From Paenibacillus polysaccharolyticus (GTDB lineage: Bacteria > Bacillota > Bacilli > Paenibacillales > Paenibacillaceae): a DNA stretch of 64,000 nucleotides. The stretch covers positions 372,001-436,000 of the forward strand of contig NZ_FMVM01000001.1 of assembly GCF_900102085.1 (NCBI RefSeq), given 5' to 3'. The translations under genes were made by a program, and so were the position numbers. Of this stretch, positions 9,606-17,710 are shown one piece after another; position 1 is the first letter of the stretch, and every line of letters starts with the position of its first letter. Under the pieces are notes generated by a model, which had not been told where the DNA came from, made no database searches, and was given only the letters and a program-made list of their open reading frames with translations.

Positions 9606-11426
9606 CTATCCACCAAAAAAATTCTCAATCATTACTACCAACCTCTCATTATCACTATCTGAACCTATAAGAAAAGTTGGTTTTTCGAAATATTCTTTCA
9701 TGAATTCTTTTTTTTCTTCAATTTGCTTTTCGTTCAAAACGGCCACATCACCTATAAGAGATATTAAATTGTAATCTTTCTCCACCGGGAAGATACTTAT
9801 TGCTATTACTTTCGTTTCAATATAATTCTCTAAATAATTTATAGTTCTGTTTATATAAGTCAAGTCATCATTTGGATTGACACATAATATAATAGCGTCT
9901 GGCTCACTTCCAAGTAAGAAATCATGCTGATGATGGGGATAAAAACCAATGTTACCTGCTGAATACGGGACGGTTTGAGATTGAGATCCAACTAGTATGA
10001 TATCCGGATTATTCCTGGAGATGTTATACATCAATTCATTTACTGTACTTATAGCATTGCCTCCGGAGACATTAACTGAAGAGTTGTACCCCATTGGGTA
10101 AACTTCATTCATGCCAAACAATAAAGACGAAGCTTCTGTACCAAGTTGGCCCACTTGATAACCTTTCTCACACAATAGTTTTCTCAAAGTCATCTGTAAA
10201 GTAAATTTACCCTGACGTGGACTAGTTCCAAAAACCCCCAAAACCGGTTGTGGAATTCTATGTAATTTATCCATGTTACTTTTTGGAACATCTTCTTCAG
10301 AAATAATTGGATAATAAATTTTGTTTTTTTTCTTTAACCTATCAATGTCTACTTGATAGGTTGAAAGATCATCAAAAGAGTAGAGATTTTTAGAATGTTC
10401 TATACACGATTGAATGAAATACTCATAAAAATCTCGATTATAAACCGAGTTTAACATGCTAGTATGACCTAGTATTACAGTATCAAAATCAGATTCCCAG
10501 TCAATTTCATCGATACTCTCAATCTTCAGATCCATGATACCCTTTAATTTTTCTGCATCTCTCCATCTATTATGCTTTCTTGGTTCATAAACACCTTTAA
10601 TCGAAAATGTTAATTCATCACGGAACCTTAATAGAGAATGCATCTCTTTATTAAAAGGGAATATAATGGCCTTATTAATATTATTAATCCAATCAGGTTT
10701 TTCAATATTTCTTTTATTATAATTAACTACCTTAATGGCATTATTTTTCATTTCAATTAAAATCTTTTTTTTGTCTCTGATGCCCGATTGCATAATTTTA
10801 GCAACAATAGCTGTAATATGAGGAGCTGCAAAACTTGAACCAGCCACACGTTTATATCCTTTATCCCACGGTAATCGCTGCAGGGCACCTATGCCCATAA
10901 TATTCACGATACTATTCTCAACATAATAATACTTTTGAGCCTCTGTACAAAATGTATGATAATCAACACCTAAAACAGAGTCAAAAGCTGCAGGGTACGA
11001 TATCGCACCTAAGTTATCAAAAGCTGCAACAGTAATAATTCCTTTATTTTCAATAAAACTACATATTTCTTCTAAATCATCTATTTTATCGCAAAATGTA
11101 ACTCCATTACTTAGATGAATAATATCAACCTCGAGTGTTGTAATGATGTATTTCAATGCACGTATCAAATCTTCAATATTAGTTTCATTATTTTTATCGA
11201 AAATTTTTATTGAGTAAATCCTGGCCTCAGGTAGATGATTATGCAATATATAAGAAGTAGCTGTTCCATGACCAATGTTGTCGATTTGCTCATTATCCAG
11301 GTCATAATCTGAAATTAAATCAATATTCTCAACATGTATCTCATTGAATTCTCTTCTGTTGGTATTGGTTCCGCTATCAACAATCGCAATTTTAATTCCA
11401 TCGCCCTTCAGATTGTGCCAGTTCAT
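9606..11426 (-). CDS. Subtilase (S8) fused to a DUF1611-like P-loop domain
   Basis: A 606-residue fusion. The N-terminal 250 residues are a subtilisin-type S8 peptidase with Asp17 (AIVDSGTN), His53 (GHGTAT), oxyanion Asn138 (AAFDN) and Ser198 (GSSFAAPH). There is no signal peptide or pro-domain, so it is cytoplasmic. From about residue 390 the protein has a P-loop GTSPRQGKFT and later NVSGGNAIS and VGSQSQ, resembling the C-terminal domain of DUF1611 proteins. The middle part is unassigned. In a peptide cluster the protease probably removes the leader. The nucleotide-binding half might drive a ligation or activation step, which is unusual and unproven. Confidence 0.82.
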   Translation of the reverse strand: MNWHNLKGDGIKIAIVDSGTNTNRREFNEIHVENIDLISDYDLDNEQIDNIGHGTATSYILHNHLPEARIYSIKIFDKNNETNIEDLIRALKYIITTLEVDIIHLSNGVTFCDKIDDLEEICSFIENKGIITVAAFDNLGAISYPAAFDSVLGVDYHTFCTEAQKYYYVENSIVNIMGIGALQRLPWDKGYKRVAGSSFAAPHITAIVAKIMQSGIRDKKKILIEMKNNAIKVVNYNKRNIEKPDWINNINKAIIFPFNKEMHSLLRFRDELTFSIKGVYEPRKHNRWRDAEKLKGIMDLKIESIDEIDWESDFDTVILGHTSMLNSVYNRDFYEYFIQSCIEHSKNLYSFDDLSTYQVDIDRLKKKNKIYYPIISEEDVPKSNMDKLHRIPQPVLGVFGTSPRQGKFTLQMTLRKLLCEKGYQVGQLGTEASSLLFGMNEVYPMGYNSSVNVSGGNAISTVNELMYNISRNNPDIILVGSQSQTVPYSAGNIGFYPHHQHDFLLGSEPDAIILCVNPNDDLTYINRTINYLENYIETKVIAISIFPVEKDYNLISLIGDVAVLNEKQIEEKKEFMKEYFEKPTFLIGSDSDNERLVVMIENFFGG

Positions 11427-11446
11427 TCTAAATCCCCCATAACTTT

Positions 11447-11671
11447 TTATTCATACAACTTCTCCACTAAATTTACGTAATCCTTGAAATTAGCTAGTTC
11501 CTTTACTTCAAGAATATCGTCATTAATTCTGACCATAAATTCTTTTTCAATTGCAATAATTAAGGCAACAAATTGTAGAGATTCTAATTCAAGCTCCTCT
11601 GTATAATCTTCTTGATCTATATAGATTCCCATATTATGAAATATTGATTTTAGTTTATTTTCTATCTCCAT
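11447..11671 (-). CDS. Acyl carrier protein (second ACP of the cluster)
   Basis: A 74-residue ACP fold with the phosphopantetheine serine Ser31 in LELESLQFVAL. The start chosen is the ATG with GGAG nine bases upstream; a longer TTG-started frame lacks a ribosome site. The gene sits directly after the precursor-like peptide gene and before the subtilase. It may be the ACP dedicated to peptide acylation, while the ACP at 17001-17282 serves chain building. From memory, an ACP-related protein also accompanies the Clo7bot/CLI_3235 peptide maturation systems of clostridia. That comparison is unverified. Confidence 0.85.
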   Translation of the reverse strand: MEIENKLKSIFHNMGIYIDQEDYTEELELESLQFVALIIAIEKEFMVRINDDILEVKELANFKDYVNLVEKLYE

Positions 11672-11704
11672 TGAAATCGCTCCATATATCTTATTTAATA
11701 GCAA

Positions 11705-11736
11705 GGGTTGCCAGATGATTCCAATTCCGACAACCC
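11705..11736 (-). promoter_or_regulatory. Stem-loop between precursor peptide and ACP genes
   Basis: On the minus strand GGGTTGTC pairs with GGCAACCC across a 16-base loop (one G-U pair). No U-run follows, so it is not a classic terminator. It may lower read-through or stabilise the upstream precursor mRNA, a common arrangement after peptide precursor genes. Confidence 0.4.
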
Positions 11737-11769
11737 AGTCTTTCAAGTTTTTGACGACTAAAATTCAAA

Positions 11770-11847
11770 TTAAGAGCATTTGTAATTACTTTCTCCATAC
11801 AGGACTACATTGTTATTCACTTTTTTAGGTTTAACTAATTTTTTCAT
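11770..11847 (-). CDS. Putative RiPP precursor peptide, 25 residues
   Basis: A short gene of 25 codons plus stop. The peptide begins MKKLVKPKKV, continues with NNNVVL and ends YGESNYKCS. The ribosome site is exceptionally strong: AAAGGAGGTGA (11864-11854) six bases before the ATG, the best in the window, implying heavy translation. A Lys-rich leader-like head and a short polar tail with one cysteine (Cys24) fit a modified-peptide precursor. It lies upstream of the second ACP, the subtilase and the radical SAM enzyme, as expected for the substrate of those enzymes. The head recalls Clo7bot-type peptides as I remember them, but those are Cys-rich and this one is not. It could alternatively be a leader (regulatory) peptide. 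Confidence 0.7.
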   Translation of the reverse strand: MKKLVKPKKVNNNVVLYGESNYKCS

Positions 11848-11869
11848 TTTTCTTCACCTCCTTTCATAG

Positions 11870-11885
11870 GGTTAAGCGCTTAACC
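11870..11885. promoter_or_regulatory. 16-bp perfect palindrome upstream of the precursor gene
   Basis: GGTTAAGCGCTTAACC is a perfect palindrome overlapping the fabI stop codon and ending five bases before the precursor's ribosome site. Its core TTAAGCGCTT recurs at 17406-17415, just upstream of the operon promoter. The AAGCGCTT centre also resembles CcpA cre sites. It is a candidate operator, or a short hairpin separating the two halves of the operon. Confidence 0.5.
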
Positions 11886-12647
11886 TAGGACATGAAAGCC
11901 TGAATCCACATAAATAATTTCTCCTGTTATTCCCTTCGAAAGGGAACTCATTAAAAACATGCTCGTATCACCGATCTCTTCTAAAGTTACATTTTTTTTG
12001 AGTGGAGCTCTTTCAGCAACATTTAATAGTTTTTCATCTAAACCTAGTATTACAGAAGAAGCTGAAGTTTTAATAACACCAGATGAGACAGCATTAACTC
12101 TAATCCCTAATTTTCCTAAATCCACAGATAAATAACGAACAGCTGCCTCCAATGCTGCTTTTGCGATCCCCATAACACTATAATTATCTATAGCTCTTTC
12201 CGAGCCAAGATAAGTTTGAGTTACAACGCTTCCTCCCTCTGGCATGACCTCTCTGACATGTTTACAAAAAGATATCAATGAATACGTACTAGCACTTAAT
12301 GCCTCTAAAAAATCCTCCCTGCTAATATCAATACAATCTCCATGGAGTGCTTCAATACTTGCATAGGCTAGAGAATGTACTACTCCATCTATTCTACCGA
12401 CATGCTGTTTTATAAAATTGAACGCTTCTGAAATGCTATCGTCGTTTAACGCATCACAAGCAACTATGCATACAGGTTCAATTTCAGCATCCGTTAGCAT
12501 TTTTTGAAGTTTACGACGAGATTTTTCTTTTCGATATGTAAAAAGCAATCTAGCACCTTGTTTGTTTAGCGACTTAGCAATTCCCCAGGCGATGCTTTTC
12601 TCATTCGCTACTCCTGTTATAAGTATTTGTTTTCCTTCTAGCAACAC
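11880..12647 (-). CDS. fabI: Enoyl-ACP reductase, FabI type
   Basis: A 255-residue short-chain reductase that reduces enoyl-ACP with NAD(P)H, the last step of each elongation round. The FabI-specific spacing is intact: Tyr146, Tyr156 and Lys163 (TYLGSERAIDNYSVMGIAK), plus the nucleotide-binding start ITGVANEKSIAWG. It overlaps the phosphopantetheinyl transferase gene by 10 bases. Its presence means the cluster can make fully saturated chains, unlike most aryl-polyene-type sets. It might also act as a triclosan-type resistance or housekeeping copy, but the operon position argues for a pathway enzyme. The last gene before the precursor-peptide half. Confidence 0.92.
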   Translation of the reverse strand: MLLEGKQILITGVANEKSIAWGIAKSLNKQGARLLFTYRKEKSRRKLQKMLTDAEIEPVCIVACDALNDDSISEAFNFIKQHVGRIDGVVHSLAYASIEALHGDCIDISREDFLEALSASTYSLISFCKHVREVMPEGGSVVTQTYLGSERAIDNYSVMGIAKAALEAAVRYLSVDLGKLGIRVNAVSSGVIKTSASSVILGLDEKLLNVAERAPLKKNVTLEEIGDTSMFLMSSLSKGITGEIIYVDSGFHVLG

Positions 12648-13417
12648 ATAGAAAACCTGCCTTCACCAGAGAATATACTAACTGACTTATTAAGACTTTC
12701 CATTTTCAAGCTTAATTCCTCAGGAAAATTTAATAAGACTGACAAATCAACTAATTCTTTTATTTCAAGAAAAGTAACATGTGAGGCAAACTCTTCAAAG
12801 GCACAGATTGACATTACATAATGTTTACCAACGTTGAAATGCTGGAAATAAGCCTTTGGGAGACTATTTTTAGCTTGCATATAAAATCTATAATTGTCCC
12901 CTTTGATACAGAAGGAATTTAAAGGAATTTTCAAGCCCTTTCCTATTGCTTTTATATAACTTTCTTTCAAAGTTAGAATTCGATAAAAATGAACTAATTG
13001 ATTAGAAGTGTCTTGATTAATTATGGAAGTATATTCTTCCTCGCTAAAGTATTGCTCAGCAATACCTAATTGACGTTGTTTGACTTGTTCGAGATCAACC
13101 CCGACACAATGTCTTGAAAAAACACATACAATCCATTCACCTGAATGGGAGATATTAAATTCCCACCCTTGTGTTGAAACTAAAAATGGCTTATTATAGT
13201 CATCTTTCTTAAAAACCAAACTTTTATTATCAAGTTTTAATAGTTTGCAAAATATAATACGAGTTACTAGTTCACCGATTACAGATTGTACAACGCTTTT
13301 CTTATTTATATTTTTTGTAAACTTGTCTTGCTTTTCTTTAGAGAGAAAGCGAATTAAATTGTACTCATTGATATAATCCCTGGACTGATTGTATTTACAT
13401 AAAAAAACATAGACCAT
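12638..13417 (-). CDS. 4'-phosphopantetheinyl transferase, Sfp type
   Basis: A 259-residue Sfp-superfamily enzyme that moves phosphopantetheine from CoA to carrier-protein serines. Visible motifs are NISHSGEW, GVDLEQ (Asp108, Glu110, magnesium ligands) and LTLKESYIKAIGKGL (about 149-162). The cluster encodes three carrier domains (two ACPs and the PCP of the A-PCP protein), so this is the expected activator of all three. It overlaps fabI by 10 bases and follows the FabG gene after 20 bases. The family is firm; which carriers it accepts is inferred. Confidence 0.92.
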   Translation of the reverse strand: MVYVFLCKYNQSRDYINEYNLIRFLSKEKQDKFTKNINKKSVVQSVIGELVTRIIFCKLLKLDNKSLVFKKDDYNKPFLVSTQGWEFNISHSGEWIVCVFSRHCVGVDLEQVKQRQLGIAEQYFSEEEYTSIINQDTSNQLVHFYRILTLKESYIKAIGKGLKIPLNSFCIKGDNYRFYMQAKNSLPKAYFQHFNVGKHYVMSICAFEEFASHVTFLEIKELVDLSVLLNFPEELSLKMESLNKSVSIFSGEGRFSMCC

Positions 13418-13437
13418 CGAATCCCCACTGTATCATG

Positions 13438-14178
13438 TTATACTATTCCTCCATCGACATTAATAACTTGTCCATGTATATAACTTGCATCATCGGATGC
13501 CAAAAATAATACTACTTTTGCTACTTCTGCAGCTTCCCCAAATCTTCCAACAGAGATTTTATCTTTGAAACCATGCTTTATTTTCTCGGGGACTTTATTA
13601 AGCATGTCGGTAGCTATGTATCCTGGAGCTACCGAATTAACACGAATTTTCTTCCTGGCTAGTTCTCTGGACAATGCCTTAGTAAAACCTATTACCCCAG
13701 CCTTCGATGCACTATAATTAGTCTGGCCAGAGCCCCCTACTTGTCCTGATACTGATGAAATATTTATTATTACTCCTTCTTTTTCACTTAACATGGATGG
13801 AATAACAGCCTTGCTACAATTATAAGTTCCCTTTAAGTTTGTATTAATAACACTATCCCACGACATTTCATCCATGAACATTAAGAAACTATCATCCGTT
13901 ACTCCAGCATTATTGATCAATACATCAATTTTTTTATATTTCTTTGTTATATATTCAATTGCTTCCATACATTTGTTATGATTGGTCACATCTAATAAAA
14001 TACTCTCACAAACGCAACCCTTCTCACACAATTCTGCTTCTAATTTTGTCGCTTCATCTTTACTTCTACTGTAAGTAAAAATGACAACTGCTCCTTTAAA
14101 AGCAAACTGTCTAGTAATTTCGTTACCTATACCACGCGATCCCCCAGTGATCAGAACTATCTTGTTTTGAAAATCCAT
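13438..14178 (-). CDS. fabG: 3-oxoacyl-ACP reductase, FabG type
   Basis: A 246-residue classical short-chain dehydrogenase with TGGSRGIG (11-18), NNAG (89-92), the serine in SSVSG (141-145), and Tyr155/Lys159 in NYSASKAG. It ends DGG, as FabG proteins do. It reduces beta-ketoacyl-ACP to the 3-hydroxy form using NADPH. It lies 2 bases after the KS-like gene, in a tightly packed fatty-acid/polyketide block. A housekeeping copy is presumably elsewhere, so this one is probably dedicated to the cluster product. Confidence 0.92.
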   Translation of the reverse strand: MDFQNKIVLITGGSRGIGNEITRQFAFKGAVVIFTYSRSKDEATKLEAELCEKGCVCESILLDVTNHNKCMEAIEYITKKYKKIDVLINNAGVTDDSFLMFMDEMSWDSVINTNLKGTYNCSKAVIPSMLSEKEGVIINISSVSGQVGGSGQTNYSASKAGVIGFTKALSRELARKKIRVNSVAPGYIATDMLNKVPEKIKHGFKDKISVGRFGEAAEVAKVVLFLASDDASYIHGQVINVDGGIV

Positions 14179-14180
14179 TT

Positions 14181-15338
14181 TCAGTCTCCCTCGCCTATAA
14201 CAATGCTAAACAAACATCCACTAATATCATATCCATTTATTAATAAATATTTGTACCTTCCGGCCTTCGCATGATCATAGATAACATTTAAATGTAGATT
14301 CTCTTCCGGAATTTCACACCCAGAAGTTAATGGTAACGTTTGATTTTCCAAGCAAAGAACCCCACCTACAACATTCAAAATTAATGATGCGCCTATGCTT
14401 TCTCCAATTGCCCCCTTTATTGCCGTAACAGGGATTTCACTACCTAGTTCCCCAAAAACCTGATGTATTGCTTTTGCCTCAGCACGATCTGCATAAACAC
14501 CCCCGCCAGATGCCATAAAAATCCCGTCAATATAATCTTTACGGACTCCAGCATTCTCCAATGCCATTTCCATGACCTGTGCAAACACATTACTGTCCGA
14601 ATTCGGACCATCCATTGCACGAAATTCATCAGTTATGGCATTTGAATAGCCAAGAATTTCACATAATGCTTTACCTGATCTAGATCTCAATGAGCTCTCA
14701 CTCTCAATAAACAATCCTCCTGCTCCTTCAGTAACCCTTGTTCCATCTCGATTCGCATCAAGTGGCTTACAGATTGAGTCAAGATTCTTGGTTGTAGAGC
14801 TAATTAACTGAAAACTATGATCTAACTCTTCGATATATTCTTCCACACCACAACATAAAATTTGATCGGATTTATTACTTTTAATCAATTCATATGAATA
14901 TGCAACTGCATTGCTTCCCATTAACATCGTGCTCGGTCCTTTAAGTCCTAAGTGTAAGCATGTATGACCTAAGCCAGCATTAAAAACTGTATTGGTAAAC
15001 AAGGTTGGACTTACGCCATCTACACCATAAGTTTCGATTTGATCTCGAAAATTAATATTCGATTGCAAGGGTCCAAATCCAGTATTGAAAACGGTTCCAA
15101 TTTGATCAGCATTTAAAAGAGGAAGCTTTTCTAATACTAGTTTAGAGACACTAAGACTCATCCTAGAAAATCTATCCATCCGTCTCGATACTTTTGGATT
15201 TATATTCTGAGGAAGAATAATAGGTAACTCAATTGAATTATAATCCACTTTCTTAGTATTAATGCCCGCCCAGAACTCTTCCAAACTAGCTCCTACACAA
15301 GTAATTACTCCCATTGATGATATGAAAACTCTCTCCAT
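14181..15338 (-). CDS. Ketosynthase-like chain-length-factor partner (KS-beta), active site lost
   Basis: A 385-residue thiolase-fold protein of the beta-ketoacyl synthase family, but all three catalytic residues are missing. The Cys region reads GPSTMLMGSNAVAY, with Asn143 at the expected Cys place. The first His region reads MASGGGVYADRAEAKAI. In the second, GH is GE (KGAIGESIGAS), although the lysine remains. This pattern is that of chain-length factors, the non-catalytic partners in type II polyketide heterodimers. The partner would be the active KS at 15799-17004. It suggests a defined, probably medium-length acyl chain. A structural pseudoenzyme with another role cannot be excluded. Confidence 0.8.
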   Translation of the reverse strand: MERVFISSMGVITCVGASLEEFWAGINTKKVDYNSIELPIILPQNINPKVSRRMDRFSRMSLSVSKLVLEKLPLLNADQIGTVFNTGFGPLQSNINFRDQIETYGVDGVSPTLFTNTVFNAGLGHTCLHLGLKGPSTMLMGSNAVAYSYELIKSNKSDQILCCGVEEYIEELDHSFQLISSTTKNLDSICKPLDANRDGTRVTEGAGGLFIESESSLRSRSGKALCEILGYSNAITDEFRAMDGPNSDSNVFAQVMEMALENAGVRKDYIDGIFMASGGGVYADRAEAKAIHQVFGELGSEIPVTAIKGAIGESIGASLILNVVGGVLCLENQTLPLTSGCEIPEENLHLNVIYDHAKAGRYKYLLINGYDISGCLFSIVIGEGD

Positions 15339-15351
15339 AGTCCCCTCTATT

Positions 15352-15774
15352 CTACACTTCAGTCTGTGCCAAAGAAATTAAACCTTTTGATACAATTACG
15401 TTATTCACATAAGCAACACACTTTATTTGAAATATATGTCCTATACTTTGCTCTAAGGAGGCCTCCACAATTAACTGATCTCCCGGAACAACTGGACGTA
15501 TTAACTTTAGATTGTTCACACCACACAAAAGCATTCTATAATTTATCGTTTTAACTTCCGGTTCTACAAAGATAAAACCACCGATTTGAGCCATGGTTTC
15601 AATCATCAGAACGCCTGGGTATATCGCATTATCTGGAAAATGTCCTGCAACCCATGGTTCATTGTGCGAAATATTCTTATAGCCTTTTGAGCTCTTCATA
15701 TAATCAATCTCTAGTATTTTATCAACCAAAACAAAAGGATACTCATGTGGCAGTATTGATTTTATTTCAACCAC
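15352..15774 (-). CDS. 3-hydroxyacyl-ACP dehydratase, FabZ type
   Basis: A 140-residue hotdog-fold protein. ILPHEYPFVLVDKI near the start and GHFPDNAIYPGVLMIETMAQ (His45, Glu59) are the FabZ signature and catalytic pair. It removes water from 3-hydroxyacyl-ACP to give trans-2-enoyl-ACP. It sits between the two KS genes. With FabG and FabI nearby, a complete reduction loop is encoded locally. Confidence 0.92.
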   Translation of the reverse strand: MVEIKSILPHEYPFVLVDKILEIDYMKSSKGYKNISHNEPWVAGHFPDNAIYPGVLMIETMAQIGGFIFVEPEVKTINYRMLLCGVNNLKLIRPVVPGDQLIVEASLEQSIGHIFQIKCVAYVNNVIVSKGLISLAQTEV

Positions 15775-15798
15775 TTACATCTAACTCTCCTCGCCTAT

Positions 15799-17004
15799 TC
15801 AATTAAATTTCCCCACGATAACACTGGCTGCGTTCCCAGAAAATGCAAATGAGTTAGACATTGCATATTTAATTTCCTTTTCAATACTTTTTCCGTGAAC
15901 TAACTTTAATTCTCCAAATTCATTTGCTACATTTACTAATTTTGCAGTTAAGGGGACAATATTTCTGTCTAATGCCATCAGAATAACAGCCATCTCAACG
16001 CTACCAGCTGCACCTAAACAATGGCCCGTTACCGCTTTTGTAGAAGAAATCAACACATCCGGGCTTGCAACTTCCATTAAATCAGTAATGGCCTTGGCCT
16101 CCATAACATCATTTAATTCAGTTGCTGTTCCGTGAACATTAATGTAATCAATATCTTGAGGGGTCAACTGTGCTTCTTTAAGTGCCATATTCATAGCTCT
16201 TATTGCACCTGATCCTTCTGGATCAGGACTAGTTATGTGATAAGCGTCATTACTTAAACCATAACCTAATAGTTCTCCATATATATGTGCATTTCTCATC
16301 ATTGCATGTTCTTTACTTTCTACAATGAATGCTGCCGCACCCTCTCCCAAAGACGTACCGTCTCTATTTTTATCAAAGGGGCTACATCCATTAACGCTCA
16401 TCGACTCCAAACTATGGAAACCGGCAACAGAAATATCTGCTAACATATCCATCCCTACCACGAGGACAACATCCAAATTACCGTTCCTTATCTGGTCTAT
16501 GGCTATACCAACTCCTGCTGTGCCTGCCGCACAAGCAGATACAGTCGTATAAGTAGCCCCACTGACTTTACAAAATCTTGCCACTTTCCTTGTATAGTTG
16601 GGAACATTAACCAGCCACTCAGGATTTGTATTTGTATTATTGTGCTTACTCTTTATATGCTTCATTGTATTTAGATTTCCGGAAATTGAAGTTGAAACAG
16701 ATAACCCACATTTCATTCCCAAGTTTTCTATTTCACTTTTATTAATCTTACTGTCATGAAGTGCTTCATCGATAGCTTGATAGGCCATCAATATTGATTT
16801 TTCTTCTATACCAATTTGATCCTGGTACGTAAGATAGGCTTCATCAACTTCACCAGCAATAGAAGTGCTTTTAATATGTAACTCATCAAATATTCCACTT
16901 TTTTTAAGTCCGGTTTGACCGTTGATGATTGTTTCAAAAAAATGTTCCTTATTAGCTCCATTTGAAGCAATTATACCTATGCCTGTTACAACAGCATTAC
17001 TCAT
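15799..17004 (-). CDS. Beta-ketoacyl-ACP synthase II type (active KS)
   Basis: A 401-residue KS with the full Cys-His-His set: Cys158 (TVSACAAGTAG), His291 (INVHGTATELND) and His328 (KAVTGHCLGAAG), plus Lys323. It condenses an acyl primer with malonyl-ACP. Its ATG overlaps the stop of the ACP gene (ATGA), so the two are translationally coupled. With the dead KS partner downstream it probably forms a heterodimer. A housekeeping FabF copy is the alternative, but operon position and AT-rich composition favour a pathway-specific enzyme. Confidence 0.92.
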   Translation of the reverse strand: MSNAVVTGIGIIASNGANKEHFFETIINGQTGLKKSGIFDELHIKSTSIAGEVDEAYLTYQDQIGIEEKSILMAYQAIDEALHDSKINKSEIENLGMKCGLSVSTSISGNLNTMKHIKSKHNNTNTNPEWLVNVPNYTRKVARFCKVSGATYTTVSACAAGTAGVGIAIDQIRNGNLDVVLVVGMDMLADISVAGFHSLESMSVNGCSPFDKNRDGTSLGEGAAAFIVESKEHAMMRNAHIYGELLGYGLSNDAYHITSPDPEGSGAIRAMNMALKEAQLTPQDIDYINVHGTATELNDVMEAKAITDLMEVASPDVLISSTKAVTGHCLGAAGSVEMAVILMALDRNIVPLTAKLVNVANEFGELKLVHGKSIEKEIKYAMSNSFAFSGNAASVIVGKFN

Positions 17005-17282
17005 TTTTCTTCACCAGAATACGATCGAATTAATTGGGCAATAGATTTGACATTGTAGCAAGAGGCAAGATCCGTGTTTTGAATTACGATTTGAAAATCT
17101 CTTTTTATACCTACAGCCAGTTCCAAAGCATCTACTGAATCTAAATCTAGTCCTGAACCATTATCATCAATATCAAAAAGAGGAGCTTCCTCATCAATAC
17201 TATCGTGTGAAATATCTAGTCCTAACTGACTAACAATTAACTTTTTAATCTTCTCTTCTAATCCAGCATGTGCTACACTCAT
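17001..17282 (-). CDS. Acyl carrier protein (first gene of the cluster)
   Basis: A 93-residue ACP with the attachment serine Ser49 in LDLDSVDALELA. It is longer than typical AcpP and divergent from the second ACP at 11447-11671. AGGAGG lies upstream of its ATG. First gene of the operon, coupled to the active KS by a 4-base overlap, so it is the natural carrier for chain elongation. The promoter at 17359-17387 drives it. Confidence 0.9.
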   Translation of the reverse strand: MSVAHAGLEEKIKKLIVSQLGLDISHDSIDEEAPLFDIDDNGSGLDLDSVDALELAVGIKRDFQIVIQNTDLASCYNVKSIAQLIRSYSGEEK

Positions 17283-17358
17283 TCTTTTCTCCTCCTACTA
17301 AATGGATAATATAGTAAATAAATTTCAAAATTACCCTTGGAAAATAATAACTAAGTGA

Positions 17359-17387
17359 ATTCTATATCAACTTTAATAATTTGTAAA
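17359..17387 (-). promoter_or_regulatory. Probable sigma-A promoter of the biosynthetic operon
   Basis: On the minus strand TTTACA (17387-17382), a 17-base spacer, then TAGAAT (17364-17359). Each hexamer differs from consensus by one base. Transcription would start near 17352, giving a leader of about 70 bases before the ACP gene. Confidence 0.55.
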
Positions 17388-17403
17388 TACACATTACTGA
17401 AAA

Positions 17404-17417
17404 AATTAAGCGCTTTA
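17404..17417. promoter_or_regulatory. TTAAGCGCTT element upstream of the operon promoter
   Basis: ATTAAGCGCTTTAC contains the same ten-base core as the palindrome at 11870-11885. It lies about 17 bases upstream of the -35 hexamer. It is a candidate operator or activator site, possibly cre-like (AAGCGCTT core). Confidence 0.4.
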
Positions 17418-17710
17418 CTTTTATTTAAAGGTTACAACAATTTCCCATAAATCCCCTTGTAAAAATGGAATATTCAGTGTTATTCTAAAAAAAACTTATG
17501 TTATAAAATATCGATAACAACAGGCGCGATACATTTTTATCTAACCCGAAAGATTGAACACATATTTATTTATATGACTTTGAAAATCATTGCCTAGATT
17601 TAAAAGGCCAAATATACAATTGTATTGTAATTCAACTCGCGTCATTCTTTATATATGAAAGTTGGGTTAGTTACCTCACTTATTATTAACTATGGTAAAG
17701 GCGGTGTTTT

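Larger units (their letters stand above)
17283..17710. other. Divergent intergenic region of the cluster
   Basis: About 430 AT-rich bases between the operon (minus strand) and the divergent gene at 17711. It contains the operon promoter, a TTAAGCGCTT element and, on the plus strand, a possible TTGTAA/TTATAT promoter about 60-90 bases before 17711. I see no further gene or RNA. Confidence 0.5.
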
